Below are positions 8,731 through 15,817 of a DNA stretch of 34,905 bases, one piece after another. A program made the position numbers and the translations under genes. Positions within the stretch are counted from its first letter, which is position 1; each line of letters starts with the position of its first letter. The DNA comes from a bacterium. GTDB lineage: Bacteria > Patescibacteriota > Saccharimonadia > Saccharimonadales > UBA4665. The notes beneath the pieces are model-generated. The model did no database searches and was not told where the DNA came from. It was given only the letters and a program-made list of their open reading frames with translations. The DNA is taken from assembly GCA_021800155.1 (NCBI GenBank), contig JAJYZG010000009.1:1-34905 (forward strand), read 5' to 3'.

Positions 8731-9222
8731 CTAGCTGATGTTTTTGCAGATCGATGGTGTTGATCCGCTTAGGCTGAACAGCTGGCAAAGTGTTGAGTCG
8801 CTAACCAGCCACTTACCGTTAACTTCTACGGCTTCACCTTTTTGATCTTTTAGCACCGGCTGACCGTTAAGATTGACAGTGTAATTGACTTGTGCAGTTG
8901 TGGCGTTCGACAGAGAAACGCTGTTGATTGTCAAGCTAGGTTTTTGACCGGCAAGAGCGGTAAACTCTGCCTGCATCGGCTGCGCAAATTGACTGCCGTT
9001 TTGTAACAGCGCTTGTCGCTCCGACATTGTGGTATTGGCCGCAAAGAAACTGGCAAAATTAGCTTTTATAGTATTAATGATAGCTGTATTTTTGGTATTA
9101 GTAGCACTACTGTTTGTAGGCTTTTTGCTACTTGAGCCGTTCGGGACGAAAATGATAATTAGCACTACAGCGACTATGACTACCACTATCCCCGCAATGC
9201 TCCAGATTGTCGACTTTGACAT
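8731..9222 (-). CDS. MTB12-like secreted protein (NTF2-like fold)
   Basis: Exported protein of 163 aa with one N-terminal hydrophobic helix (about residues 7-26), a Ser/Asn/Lys linker and a globular domain from about residue 45. The domain resembles the actinobacterial low-molecular-weight antigen MTB12 family: FFAANTTMSERQALLQNG, SVSLSNATTAQVNYTVNLNG, VEVNGKWLVSDSTLCQL and a final PSICKNIS. The two C-terminal cysteines (in STLCQL and SICKN) probably form the family disulfide. The role is unknown even in mycobacteria. The start has a strong AAAGGAG site 6 bases before the ATG. A perfect 7-bp inverted repeat lies in the leader. It precedes the MFS exporter with a 13-base gap. The family match is from memory of the pattern, not a search. 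Confidence 0.62.
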   Translation of the reverse strand: MSKSTIWSIAGIVVVIVAVVLIIIFVPNGSSSKKPTNSSATNTKNTAIINTIKANFASFFAANTTMSERQALLQNGSQFAQPMQAEFTALAGQKPSLTINSVSLSNATTAQVNYTVNLNGQPVLKDQKGEAVEVNGKWLVSDSTLCQLFSLSGSTPSICKNIS

Positions 9223-9240
9223 GTCATCTCCTTTCTTAAT

Positions 9241-9257
9241 ATAAGCTGAGAGCTTAT
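9241..9257. repeat. 7-bp inverted repeat in leader of MTB12-like gene
   Basis: ATAAGCT and AGCTTAT flank a 3-base loop (GAG on plus strand). The hairpin lies about 10 bases before the AAAGGAG ribosome site of the minus-strand gene starting at 9222. It could be an operator or an RNA hairpin controlling translation; no T-run follows, so it is not a standard terminator. Confidence 0.45.
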
Positions 9258-9439
9258 CCTCTAAAAAATACTATAACATGCTAAGGCAAATACGTTTAGG
9301 GAGCCGGGACTAATTCAGCGCAATATTGGCATAAGTCGTAAATACTAATTGGTTAAAAAGTCAGGCTTCGCTGATTAATTTAAATTTGTTTAAAGCGTCA
9401 TAACTAGAGCTGCTGTGCATAAAACGGCATCTTTGCTCT

Positions 9440-9445
9440 ACAATT
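9440..9445 (+). promoter_or_regulatory. -10 element (TACAAT) next to DMT transporter start
   Basis: TACAAT ends 8 bases before the ATG at 9454. Transcription would start at about the ATG, giving a leaderless mRNA; no Shine-Dalgarno is present. No convincing -35 hexamer was found. Confidence 0.45.
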
Positions 9446-9453
9446 AGTTAACG

Positions 9454-10326
9454 ATGCTTGCGATTGTTTATGCTGGGGCCGTCGTTGCGGCAATGTTTAA
9501 TGCAGCGGCAGCCGTAATTCAGCGGGTTGCAACGGCTAAGCCTGATGCGCGGCGGTTGTTCAGCCACCGCTTTGTTTATGAGATGATTCGAAACCGGCTG
9601 TTTCTGTTTGGCTTACTGCTGCAGGTGGTCGCTTTTGCAGCGCAGGCCATAGCGCTTAAAAACGGCCCCTTGATCATCGTCGAGCCGTTACTCACCTGTG
9701 ACCTGGTATTTTTGTTAGTGCTGATCCATTGGAAGCTCGGCATTCATATAAAGCCACGTGATTTGCTCGCAGTAACAGCAATCATCCTTGGGCTAACCGG
9801 TATCTTCGTCGCCGCTAACCCGACTGGTGGTCATCTTAATTACTCCGCCGAACCTTGGATAATATTAGTATCGATTGTTACTCCTATAACTATAGTTTTA
9901 GCGGTAGTCGTACGCCGATTACGATCCGCTAATCTGCGCGCGTTGTTAGCTGGGACCGCTGCCGCTACCACTTATGCTATGAACGCCGCCTTCGTCAAAC
10001 TGAGTCTGAACGACCTGAACCGGCATGGGGTCTTATCCATGCTGACGAGCTGGCCGATTTTTGCTTTTATTTTATCGGGTATTGCTTCGCTATATCTGAT
10101 GCTCAACGCTTACGGAGCCGGACCGCTAGCGGTCTCGCAGCCGGTCATGGAGGTATTTGAGCCCACAATCGCTGTTGTTATCGGTATCATGATCTTCGGT
10201 GACAGTTACAACAGTTCATTTAAGGCGTTAACGTTAGCTTCAGTTTGTGCGCTTTTGCTTGTTGGCGGCATCATTACCCTAGGCAGCTCGCCAAGAATCC
10301 AAGAAGCCAGCGCCCGGGGAATTTAA
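9454..10326 (+). CDS. DMT-superfamily transporter (EamA/NIPA-like)
   Basis: Polytopic membrane protein of 290 aa with about nine hydrophobic segments over its whole length and a short hydrophilic C-tail. It resembles the multidrug/metabolite transporters of the DMT superfamily, particularly the actinobacterial NIPA-like group: an N-terminal helix with small residues (AVVAAMFNAAAAVIQRVA), the loop GPLIIVEPLLTCDLVF near residues 69-84, and the mirrored GPLAVSQPVMEVFEPTIAVVIG in the second half, showing the internal duplication of the family. The substrate is unknown. It is monocistronic, divergent from the MTB12-like gene, and convergent with the hypothetical gene ending at 10348. Confidence 0.8.
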   Translation: MLAIVYAGAVVAAMFNAAAAVIQRVATAKPDARRLFSHRFVYEMIRNRLFLFGLLLQVVAFAAQAIALKNGPLIIVEPLLTCDLVFLLVLIHWKLGIHIKPRDLLAVTAIILGLTGIFVAANPTGGHLNYSAEPWIILVSIVTPITIVLAVVVRRLRSANLRALLAGTAAATTYAMNAAFVKLSLNDLNRHGVLSMLTSWPIFAFILSGIASLYLMLNAYGAGPLAVSQPVMEVFEPTIAVVIGIMIFGDSYNSSFKALTLASVCALLLVGGIITLGSSPRIQEASARGI

Positions 10327-10347
10327 CCGCATATTCTCTTAAAGCCG

Positions 10348-10839
10348 CTAGACGCCATGATCTAAATTTATATCATAGCCGCTTAATCCGGTAGCAACAG
10401 CCAGCCTAAGCAGCCGGTTTGGCAAATCACCCCATCTGTCCTTGTCTAGTTGACCAATCTCAAGAGTCGCTAAAGTTAAACGCGCTTGGTAATTCTTGGC
10501 TCTACTATTTAACATCCCCACCAGATCATCCATCGCTTCTTTGTAAACAGGTAGTTCATGCTCAAAACAAGCTACCTCGTAGCTAAAAGACGGACTACCT
10601 TCCTTGGCGGCTGTATGTAGCAGGTGATTAAATTGATTAAGAGTCTTGCGCCGAACCATATCCTTATCTGGAGGATTATTGCGGCGCAGGTCCAAAGACA
10701 CTGCGACTAATTCATCAAACTCTTCTGCCGGCACCACCTCCGTAAAGTCAAGCATCCCCCTACCTACTTCTCGATACACTTTAACAGAATGTGAGATTTT
10801 TTGAGGTTCGCTTCTATACGGCTGCTTTTCTCTCTCCAT
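10348..10839 (-). CDS. hypothetical protein, 163 aa
   Basis: I do not recognise this protein. It is hydrophilic, without a signal peptide or membrane segment, and probably cytosolic. The N-terminal 20 residues are charged; residues 30-160 look alpha-helical, with mixed charged and hydrophobic positions (for example EEFDELVAVSLDLRRNN and KEAMDDLVGMLNSRAKN). There is no cysteine cluster or obvious catalytic motif. The ATG at 10839 lacks a Shine-Dalgarno; a TTAGAT lies 13 bases upstream. It stands 80 bases downstream of the Mrr-like nuclease gene in the same direction and may have its own promoter. It is probably real, given even codon use over the full length. Confidence 0.6.
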   Translation of the reverse strand: MEREKQPYRSEPQKISHSVKVYREVGRGMLDFTEVVPAEEFDELVAVSLDLRRNNPPDKDMVRRKTLNQFNHLLHTAAKEGSPSFSYEVACFEHELPVYKEAMDDLVGMLNSRAKNYQARLTLATLEIGQLDKDRWGDLPNRLLRLAVATGLSGYDINLDHGV

Positions 10840-10919
10840 ACAACTTTTTTACATCTAATTGCACCTCGATTGCAAGCTTAAGCAAAGGTTTTGACCGGCT
10901 TTATTTTCAGCTTGCGGGC

Positions 10920-11477
10920 TTATGGCTTTAGCGCAGCCTCAGATGTCAACTGAACCCCGTCAACCAGGCTGCATCCGTTATCCCTGGCCAGCCGCTTGGC
11001 CTGGGCAGTAAAGGTTGAATTAGTCACCACCATCGCCTGATTACAACCATAGCTGTTAATCCCCGCAACTGCCGCCCGCACTGCCGCAATACCAACCGGA
11101 CGGCTTGCCCGCTTAACTTGTGCGCCGAGCATAATTCCGGGCTTAGCGGCAATAATATCTATACCCCGGTCATAATATTCTGTTTTTACTACCTGATTAA
11201 AGCCTCTGTGCTTTAACCACAGTACCACTTGATCTTCAAACTCAGCCCCGGTCATATTTTGCCAACGAGCCGGTTTAAGTCTTGGTCGATGTTTCAAATG
11301 AATCTGCTTCCAAAAGAGCAAGAACGCCGCTGCGCAGCCTCCACTTAATACTAACAATACCCAGAAACTATTAAGTAACCGTCCTAAACTTGCAAGATGG
11401 CGCCAAACGTATATTAGGATTAAAGCTGCGCCTATCAGTATTGCGAAGTCGTCGCTAGAGTCAAGCTCGCCCTTCAT
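10920..11477 (-). CDS. membrane-tethered Mrr-type restriction endonuclease-like protein
   Basis: Two N-terminal hydrophobic helices (about residues 10-26 and 37-56) are followed by a nuclease domain of the Mrr_cat/PD-(D/E)xK type (about residues 73-178). Visible elements: TGAEFEDQV (E79/E81), the catalytic Asp D107 in DRGIDIIA, then Q120-V-K122 in LGAQVKR, the QxK form of the core. VVTNSTFTAQAKRLA follows, as in Mrr relatives. Mrr enzymes cleave modified DNA, but membrane-anchored relatives have unknown roles; here it would face the cytoplasm if both helices cross. No methyltransferase or specificity subunit is near. The Nudix gene upstream ends 48 bases away. A TATACT lies 10 bases before the ATG, next to an AGGTGAT that sits too close for a normal ribosome site. 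Confidence 0.8.
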   Translation of the reverse strand: MKGELDSSDDFAILIGAALILIYVWRHLASLGRLLNSFWVLLVLSGGCAAAFLLFWKQIHLKHRPRLKPARWQNMTGAEFEDQVVLWLKHRGFNQVVKTEYYDRGIDIIAAKPGIMLGAQVKRASRPVGIAAVRAAVAGINSYGCNQAMVVTNSTFTAQAKRLARDNGCSLVDGVQLTSEAALKP

Positions 11478-11487
11478 ATCACCTGGC

Positions 11488-11493
11488 AGTATA
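11488..11493 (-). promoter_or_regulatory. -10 element (TATACT) next to Mrr-like gene start
   Basis: TATACT on the minus strand ends 10 bases before the ATG at 11477, so the predicted transcript start is only a few bases before the start codon. The -35 region (TTTAGG, 17 bases upstream) is poor. Confidence 0.4.
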
Positions 11494-11525
11494 GCTGTTA
11501 TGGTCGCTTCCTAAAAAGACCGGTT

Positions 11526-12032
11526 TCAGAACTGGTTCAGGTTGCTAATCTCTACCTCTAACAACGTAGCGATGTGATAATCTAGCAGCCTATCTTGATT
11601 ATCGAAGTAGAAGACACCGGCTATTTTCTCGTTAGCTAATACCCTGGGCAGCCAGTAGCTATCGCCTTCCCACATTTTGTCATATGGAATATCGCTGAGA
11701 TTAAACCATTTTGGTATCATCTCTTCGCTAGTTGATGGGGTGCCGGCCCATTGGTCGCAGCTAAAGGCAAATACCAGATTGTCAGCATACCGCTGATTAA
11801 TAAAGCTCAGTTTGGCTATCGGATTAAGTCTGTGCGGCCTCACTTGAATCTCTTCCATACATTCCCGAGTTGCCGCTTCTAAAATATCTTCACCGGATTT
11901 AACTTTGCCACCAATCCCGTTAAATAGCCCTTGACCAAATCCGCGGCGCTTCATCCCTAGCAAAAGCTGTTCGCCGCGTATCAAAAAGACCAGGCTCTTG
12001 ATGAGTTGCGGGCGCTTTACGGTTTCGCTCAT
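11526..12032 (-). CDS. MTH1/NUDT1-like Nudix hydrolase
   Basis: Cytosolic Nudix enzyme, 168 aa, probably a sanitizer of oxidized purine nucleoside triphosphates (8-oxo-dGTP or 2-OH-dATP). The Nudix box runs G42-x5-E48-x7-R56-E57-CM-E60-E61, but the usual Gly near the end is Q63 (EEIQV). Recalled against human MTH1 the likeness is extensive: LLLGMKRRGFG, FNGIGGKV (N38 matching the base-contact Asn33), KWFNLSDIPYDKMW, GDSYW and DNQDRLLDY. Of the MTH1 base-recognition Asp pair (119/120), only the second is kept (D124; G123 replaces the first), which may change substrate choice. The ATG overlaps the stop of the upstream membrane protein by 4 bases (ATGA), so translation is coupled. Confidence 0.88.
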   Translation of the reverse strand: MSETVKRPQLIKSLVFLIRGEQLLLGMKRRGFGQGLFNGIGGKVKSGEDILEAATRECMEEIQVRPHRLNPIAKLSFINQRYADNLVFAFSCDQWAGTPSTSEEMIPKWFNLSDIPYDKMWEGDSYWLPRVLANEKIAGVFYFDNQDRLLDYHIATLLEVEISNLNQF

Positions 12033-12820
12033 AATCCGCTGACAATTGTTTCGGCCGCGTTTTGGGCTGCATCAATATCTAGCTTGGCCGCAGTCAGATT
12101 GGCTTTTAAACGCGATATCATTACTCCATTTGCAGCCAATGCGTTTTCGCTAACTGCCGACAGTTTCGCTCCTCTCGTGACATCAGACATTAAGGTGGTC
12201 AGATCTGCTTCATAGTCAGTTGCATCTACCCCCTTAACTCCGGCCTGGATTATCGCGCGGCTTAGAATGCCGGATAATTGCATAAGTAAGCTTTCGGCTG
12301 CCTGCTGATCATCAAAAACTTTAATTTCGGCTATTTTGGGCAGTAAAATCAGGTATTCATTGACGAATGTTTTTTGGTGATTCAGACTAACTAGCTTGGT
12401 CTTATAAGGAGTAAGCTCCGCCTGCAAACGGCTCAGCTCAAATACTAGCTGACCTTGAGCTGCCGGACTTAAAAATTCAGTGACCGATAATTCACCCCTC
12501 GCCAAGTTTAGCCAGCTACTTATCAATTGGGTATGAACACTCAATGAGTCCGGTTTAAGGCTGCTCATTGTTGAGGTAGCTTGAATATCTCTATTCTCCT
12601 GTTCAATTGCTAGATTAATAGTCTTTAAATCTTTACTCAGATTAATAAAATCTGGGCTTGCATTGAGCCTATCAGTTAATTTAGCTTGCAGATAGCTACT
12701 GGTTGCACTTGTGCTAAGATGTTTGGTCAATGACCAGCCGACATATGCCAACCCGGCTAGCACCACCACTGCTAATCCTACATTTATCGGGCTAAACCGC
12801 TTACGTTTAGACATAAACAT
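12029..12820 (-). CDS. single-pass membrane protein, function unknown
   Basis: 263 aa. A basic N-terminus (SKRKRFS) and one hydrophobic helix (residues 13-30) anchor it. The remaining ~230 residues should lie outside and are almost entirely helical, with heptad-like stretches (LKTINLAIEQENRDIQ, LSRLQAELTPYKTKLVSLN, SRLKANLTAAKLDIDAAQNA) suggestive of coiled coils or a helical bundle. No Cys and no catalytic motif. I cannot assign a family. An ATG at codon 3 is an alternative start. It overlaps the MTH1-like gene by 4 bases and is likely co-transcribed with it, though a shared function is not obvious. Confidence 0.65.
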   Translation of the reverse strand: MFMSKRKRFSPINVGLAVVVLAGLAYVGWSLTKHLSTSATSSYLQAKLTDRLNASPDFINLSKDLKTINLAIEQENRDIQATSTMSSLKPDSLSVHTQLISSWLNLARGELSVTEFLSPAAQGQLVFELSRLQAELTPYKTKLVSLNHQKTFVNEYLILLPKIAEIKVFDDQQAAESLLMQLSGILSRAIIQAGVKGVDATDYEADLTTLMSDVTRGAKLSAVSENALAANGVMISRLKANLTAAKLDIDAAQNAAETIVSGL

Positions 12821-12862
12821 AATTAACTGTTTTTAGTTTAACAGACGTCAGTTGTAAGTACT

Positions 12863-13084
12863 TCAGGAGGAAGAACGATTCCGGCGGCGATCAATCGCAT
12901 AAACTAAGCAAGTGCCGCCAGCCATAGCTAAATCGCCGAGCCGGCTGTAAAACTGAACTGGCCACGGCGCATGCAACAATGTTTCCGAAGCACAAATACC
13001 CGCTCCTCCAATGGCATAAAAAATACCAGACATAGTTAATGGATATCTGGACTCCCGCGGCAGTTTTTCGTAATAAGGAGACAC
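12863..13084 (-). CDS. small membrane protein, 73 aa
   Basis: Small unrecognised protein with a GTG start. Two weak hydrophobic, Gly-rich segments (about residues 17-32 and 48-64) precede a basic tail (DRRRNRSSS), so it may be a two-helix hairpin with cytosolic ends. A TAAAAT hexamer (13091-13096) ends 6 bases before the GTG, consistent with a leaderless transcript. It lies upstream of the coiled-coil membrane gene in the same direction with a 42-base gap. Small size makes this call less certain. Confidence 0.45.
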   Translation of the reverse strand: MSPYYEKLPRESRYPLTMSGIFYAIGGAGICASETLLHAPWPVQFYSRLGDLAMAGGTCLVYAIDRRRNRSSS

Positions 13085-13257
13085 GTTAAAATTTTACATG
13101 ATATACACCTCTTATCCATGAGCACTATGCCAGCTTAAGTGTAAAGCGCACACCTAAGCCTTAGTTGATAGATGTATAACTCATGCTACTGCTGGCCGGC
13201 AGTAGCAAATCCGAGCTTTGGCATAACGCACGGCTAGAAGAAGATTTACTTACTTGC

Positions 13258-13263
13258 TATACT
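13258..13263 (+). promoter_or_regulatory. -10 element (TATACT) for GT2 gene
   Basis: TATACT ends 12 bases before the preferred ATG at 13276. This supports the shorter start of the glycosyltransferase and a very short leader. No good -35 was found. Confidence 0.4.
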
Positions 13264-13275
13264 AACATTAAAGTT

Positions 13276-14250
13276 ATGAAGCTTGTGATCATGATACCGT
13301 GCCTCAACGAAGAGGCTACTCTACCCTTGGTGTTAAAGTCTTTGCCCAAAAAAATCTCAGGCATCGATAATATTGAGGTTTTATTAATTGACGACGGCTC
13401 AACTGATAAAACAATTGGAGTCGCCAAAAAGTACGGTGTCAAACAATTTTTAATCCATACTACCAATCAAGGACTATCGCGCAGTTTCAGGCATGGTCTC
13501 AATCGGGCCCTGGAAATGGGTGCAGATATTATAGTGCTGACCGAAGGCGATAACCAATACCCGCAGGAACGGATTCCGGATTTGATCAAGCCGATTTTAG
13601 ACGGGAAAGCTGACACCGTTATTGCTGACCGGCAAACTCAAACCATTAACCACTTCTCGCGGCGCAAGAAGTTCTTTCAAAAATTCGGAACAATGGTACT
13701 TAATTTCGCAGCTGGGACTAACATACCGGATGCGATCAGCGGATTCCGGGCTTACTCGAGACGAGCCGCCATGCAGCTGAACCCTATTGCCGACTACAGC
13801 TGGGCAACCGAAACCACAATTCAAGCGGCTCATAAAGGTCATGCACTGGCAATTTTACCAATTACAACCAACCCTAAACTACGCGAGTCGCGCCAATTTA
13901 AGAGTTCTTGGGAACATATCCGCAAAAGCAGCGTGACAATTATCCGCGCGTTTATAATGTACCGCCCGTATGCACTCTTCTTTAGTGTAGGTGGAATTTT
14001 GTTGGTCATCGGTCTAATACCACTAATCAACTTCACGGTTTTGACAATTACGACCAAAAACCCGTTCGGTCCTCACCACCTGCAAAGTCTATTAATTGGG
14101 TCGATGTTCGTCGTGATCAGTTTCGTTAGTTTTGCCCTTGGCGTAATCGCCGACTTAATCCGCATCAATCGCATTATGACTGAAGATTTACTTGAGTTGC
14201 AGAAGCGTCAGCTGTACGGAGATAATAGCAGCCTAGTTAAAGAACCATAG
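13276..14250 (+). CDS. GT2 family glycosyltransferase with C-terminal membrane helices
   Basis: Inverting GT-A transferase of family 2, 324 aa, resembling dolichyl-phosphate-mannose synthase or GtrB: it would move a sugar from a nucleotide donor to a polyprenyl phosphate. The start MKLVIMIPCLNEEATL is the standard N-terminal motif; D39/D40 in LIDDGSTDKT bind the nucleotide. The metal-binding DxD region appears as VLTEGDNQYP. ADRQ and SGFRAYSRRAA follow. Two hydrophobic helices (about residues 235-255 and 270-295) anchor the C-terminus. A longer frame from 13183 adds 31 residues without family likeness, so I start at 13276. The 3' end overlaps the convergent GT-C-like gene by 18 bases. That neighbour could use the lipid-linked sugar made here (inference). 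Confidence 0.88.
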   Translation: MKLVIMIPCLNEEATLPLVLKSLPKKISGIDNIEVLLIDDGSTDKTIGVAKKYGVKQFLIHTTNQGLSRSFRHGLNRALEMGADIIVLTEGDNQYPQERIPDLIKPILDGKADTVIADRQTQTINHFSRRKKFFQKFGTMVLNFAAGTNIPDAISGFRAYSRRAAMQLNPIADYSWATETTIQAAHKGHALAILPITTNPKLRESRQFKSSWEHIRKSSVTIIRAFIMYRPYALFFSVGGILLVIGLIPLINFTVLTITTKNPFGPHHLQSLLIGSMFVVISFVSFALGVIADLIRINRIMTEDLLELQKRQLYGDNSSLVKEP

Positions 14251-15765
14251 TTTAGACGAATAACTTTTAGGGCCGCTAACGACCACAAGCTGAACGGCCT
14301 TACGTGCAGTATTATTGATCGTAACGACAGTTTTGTTATTGATGTCCCAAGAGGCATTGCTGCGCAAAATGAACGTAAACACCCCTCCGCCTTCAAGAAA
14401 AAGAAACAGCGCCATAACAGCAAACACCACCTTGCGGTTTTGTTGGCGACGTAAAGTTAAACTGATAGCCTGAGCGCACATTACCGCGCCAAACAGCATA
14501 ATCGGGATTAAATAACGCCCGTTCATATTTTCAAGTACGTCTGTATATCTATAGGTATAGTAGCCTTGACCCATCAGTGCTATGAGATAAGTCGCCGTTA
14601 CCGTTAGGAGCAGCTTAAGCCGTAAATTGCCTTTAAACAGCTTGCGGCGCCACCTAATGAGCGCTGCTATTCCGCCAACAATCAAGACTAGCGCTGCCGC
14701 ACTCGGAAGCGGTAGGGGCGGATAGTTTTTAAAGTGGCTCTCTGGCCCATTAACCGCAAAAAACAGCCTGTACCACATCCAGTACAGCCACTGGAATGGA
14801 TAGACAATCGGGTTGCCTAGAATCGATGATCCTCCCTTAGCGATAAGTTCCGCATGCTTTTTGTAATTGTAGGCCCACGGGCTATATGCCATACAGCTCT
14901 TTACCGACAGCACTTCACTGCAGTTTGGTTCAATCGAGTGATAAGCCACTAGGTTCACCAAGTCCCGCTGGCAAAACATCCCGAGCGGCACCATGAAAGC
15001 TAACACCAGTCCCAATTTTACAAAGTTACTTTGTCGATGCCAGTTCTTAATTAGTTGGGAAAAAAAGTTCTTAAGTTTTTTGTGGTTATAGTGGTAAGCT
15101 ACTCCAATCAGAAAAAGAAGCAGTCCGGCAAAGATCGGCAAAAAGGCATATTTAACCAGACTCACTAGGAGACCTGACCCTAAAAATAACGTAATACTTA
15201 AAATTGATGCCCGACGGGATTTAATTTCATCCATTACCTTAAAGCCAAATAGGATCATGGCCGCAGTCAGCGAAAAAAGTAAATTGTCATAGCTAATCTG
15301 ACCCGCTAATTGGGGAACAATCGGGATAAAAATAAACAGGGTTAGTATAAGGTTAGTCAGGGCCTTTGAGGTACCGACTTTAAGAAGGATTTTGCGGAAC
15401 AGGACAAGCCCGAAAGCAAAAAATCCAATGTTAATAAAACGTAAGATAATGACTTGCACTGTCTGCCCTTTGACAAACAGGTTAATTAAGCGGTAAGGAA
15501 AGCTCATCAGATAGTGATAAAGATATGATGGATCGCGCGCTACGGCCCCATAGGCATCAGCATGCGGAGGCTGAGTAGTTAAAAAAGGCAGCCAATAATG
15601 CGCGTAGATTTTGATTAAGCCAAAGTGGAAGTTTTCATCAAACGCCTGCGGATACTTGGCCGATAACGCAATCCAGGATGCCTCAATAACGAAGACAATA
15701 AGAATCAAACGATAAAACTTATTCGAGCGCAGGTACTCGTTAAACCGCGCAAGGACTTTTGACAT
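14233..15765 (-). CDS. polytopic GT-C-like membrane glycosyltransferase
   Basis: 510 aa with about 10-12 hydrophobic segments. The first extracytoplasmic loop holds QAFDENFHF (near residues 41-49), an acidic Asp-Glu motif in the place where GT-C enzymes (ArnT/PMT, DUF2142-like) keep the catalytic acid. A long loop between helices (about residues 255-330) contains a Cys-x8-Cys pair (PNCSEVLSVKSCMAY), probably outside. These features suggest transfer of a sugar from a polyprenyl-phosphate carrier to a glycan or protein on the outer face; the exact family is uncertain. The convergent GT2 gene may supply the lipid donor. A consensus TATAAT ends 11 bases before the ATG; no Shine-Dalgarno is present. 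Confidence 0.65.
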   Translation of the reverse strand: MSKVLARFNEYLRSNKFYRLILIVFVIEASWIALSAKYPQAFDENFHFGLIKIYAHYWLPFLTTQPPHADAYGAVARDPSYLYHYLMSFPYRLINLFVKGQTVQVIILRFINIGFFAFGLVLFRKILLKVGTSKALTNLILTLFIFIPIVPQLAGQISYDNLLFSLTAAMILFGFKVMDEIKSRRASILSITLFLGSGLLVSLVKYAFLPIFAGLLLFLIGVAYHYNHKKLKNFFSQLIKNWHRQSNFVKLGLVLAFMVPLGMFCQRDLVNLVAYHSIEPNCSEVLSVKSCMAYSPWAYNYKKHAELIAKGGSSILGNPIVYPFQWLYWMWYRLFFAVNGPESHFKNYPPLPLPSAAALVLIVGGIAALIRWRRKLFKGNLRLKLLLTVTATYLIALMGQGYYTYRYTDVLENMNGRYLIPIMLFGAVMCAQAISLTLRRQQNRKVVFAVMALFLFLEGGGVFTFILRSNASWDINNKTVVTINNTARKAVQLVVVSGPKSYSSKLWFFN

Positions 15766-15776
15766 AACGTGTACCC

Positions 15777-15782
15777 ATTATA
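15777..15782 (-). promoter_or_regulatory. -10 element (TATAAT) for GT-C-like gene
   Basis: A perfect TATAAT on the minus strand ends 11 bases before the ATG at 15765, placing the transcript start about 4-6 bases before the start codon. No convincing -35 was found. Confidence 0.5.
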
Positions 15783-15817
15783 CATTCATCTCTAAACTAC
15801 TCCTTAAGAGAGTCGTG

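Noticed and set aside
13183-13275. Longer N-terminus for the GT2 enzyme
   Set aside because: GT2 proteins begin at the MKLVIMIPCLNEE motif; the upstream 31 residues show no family pattern and contain a -10 hexamer.
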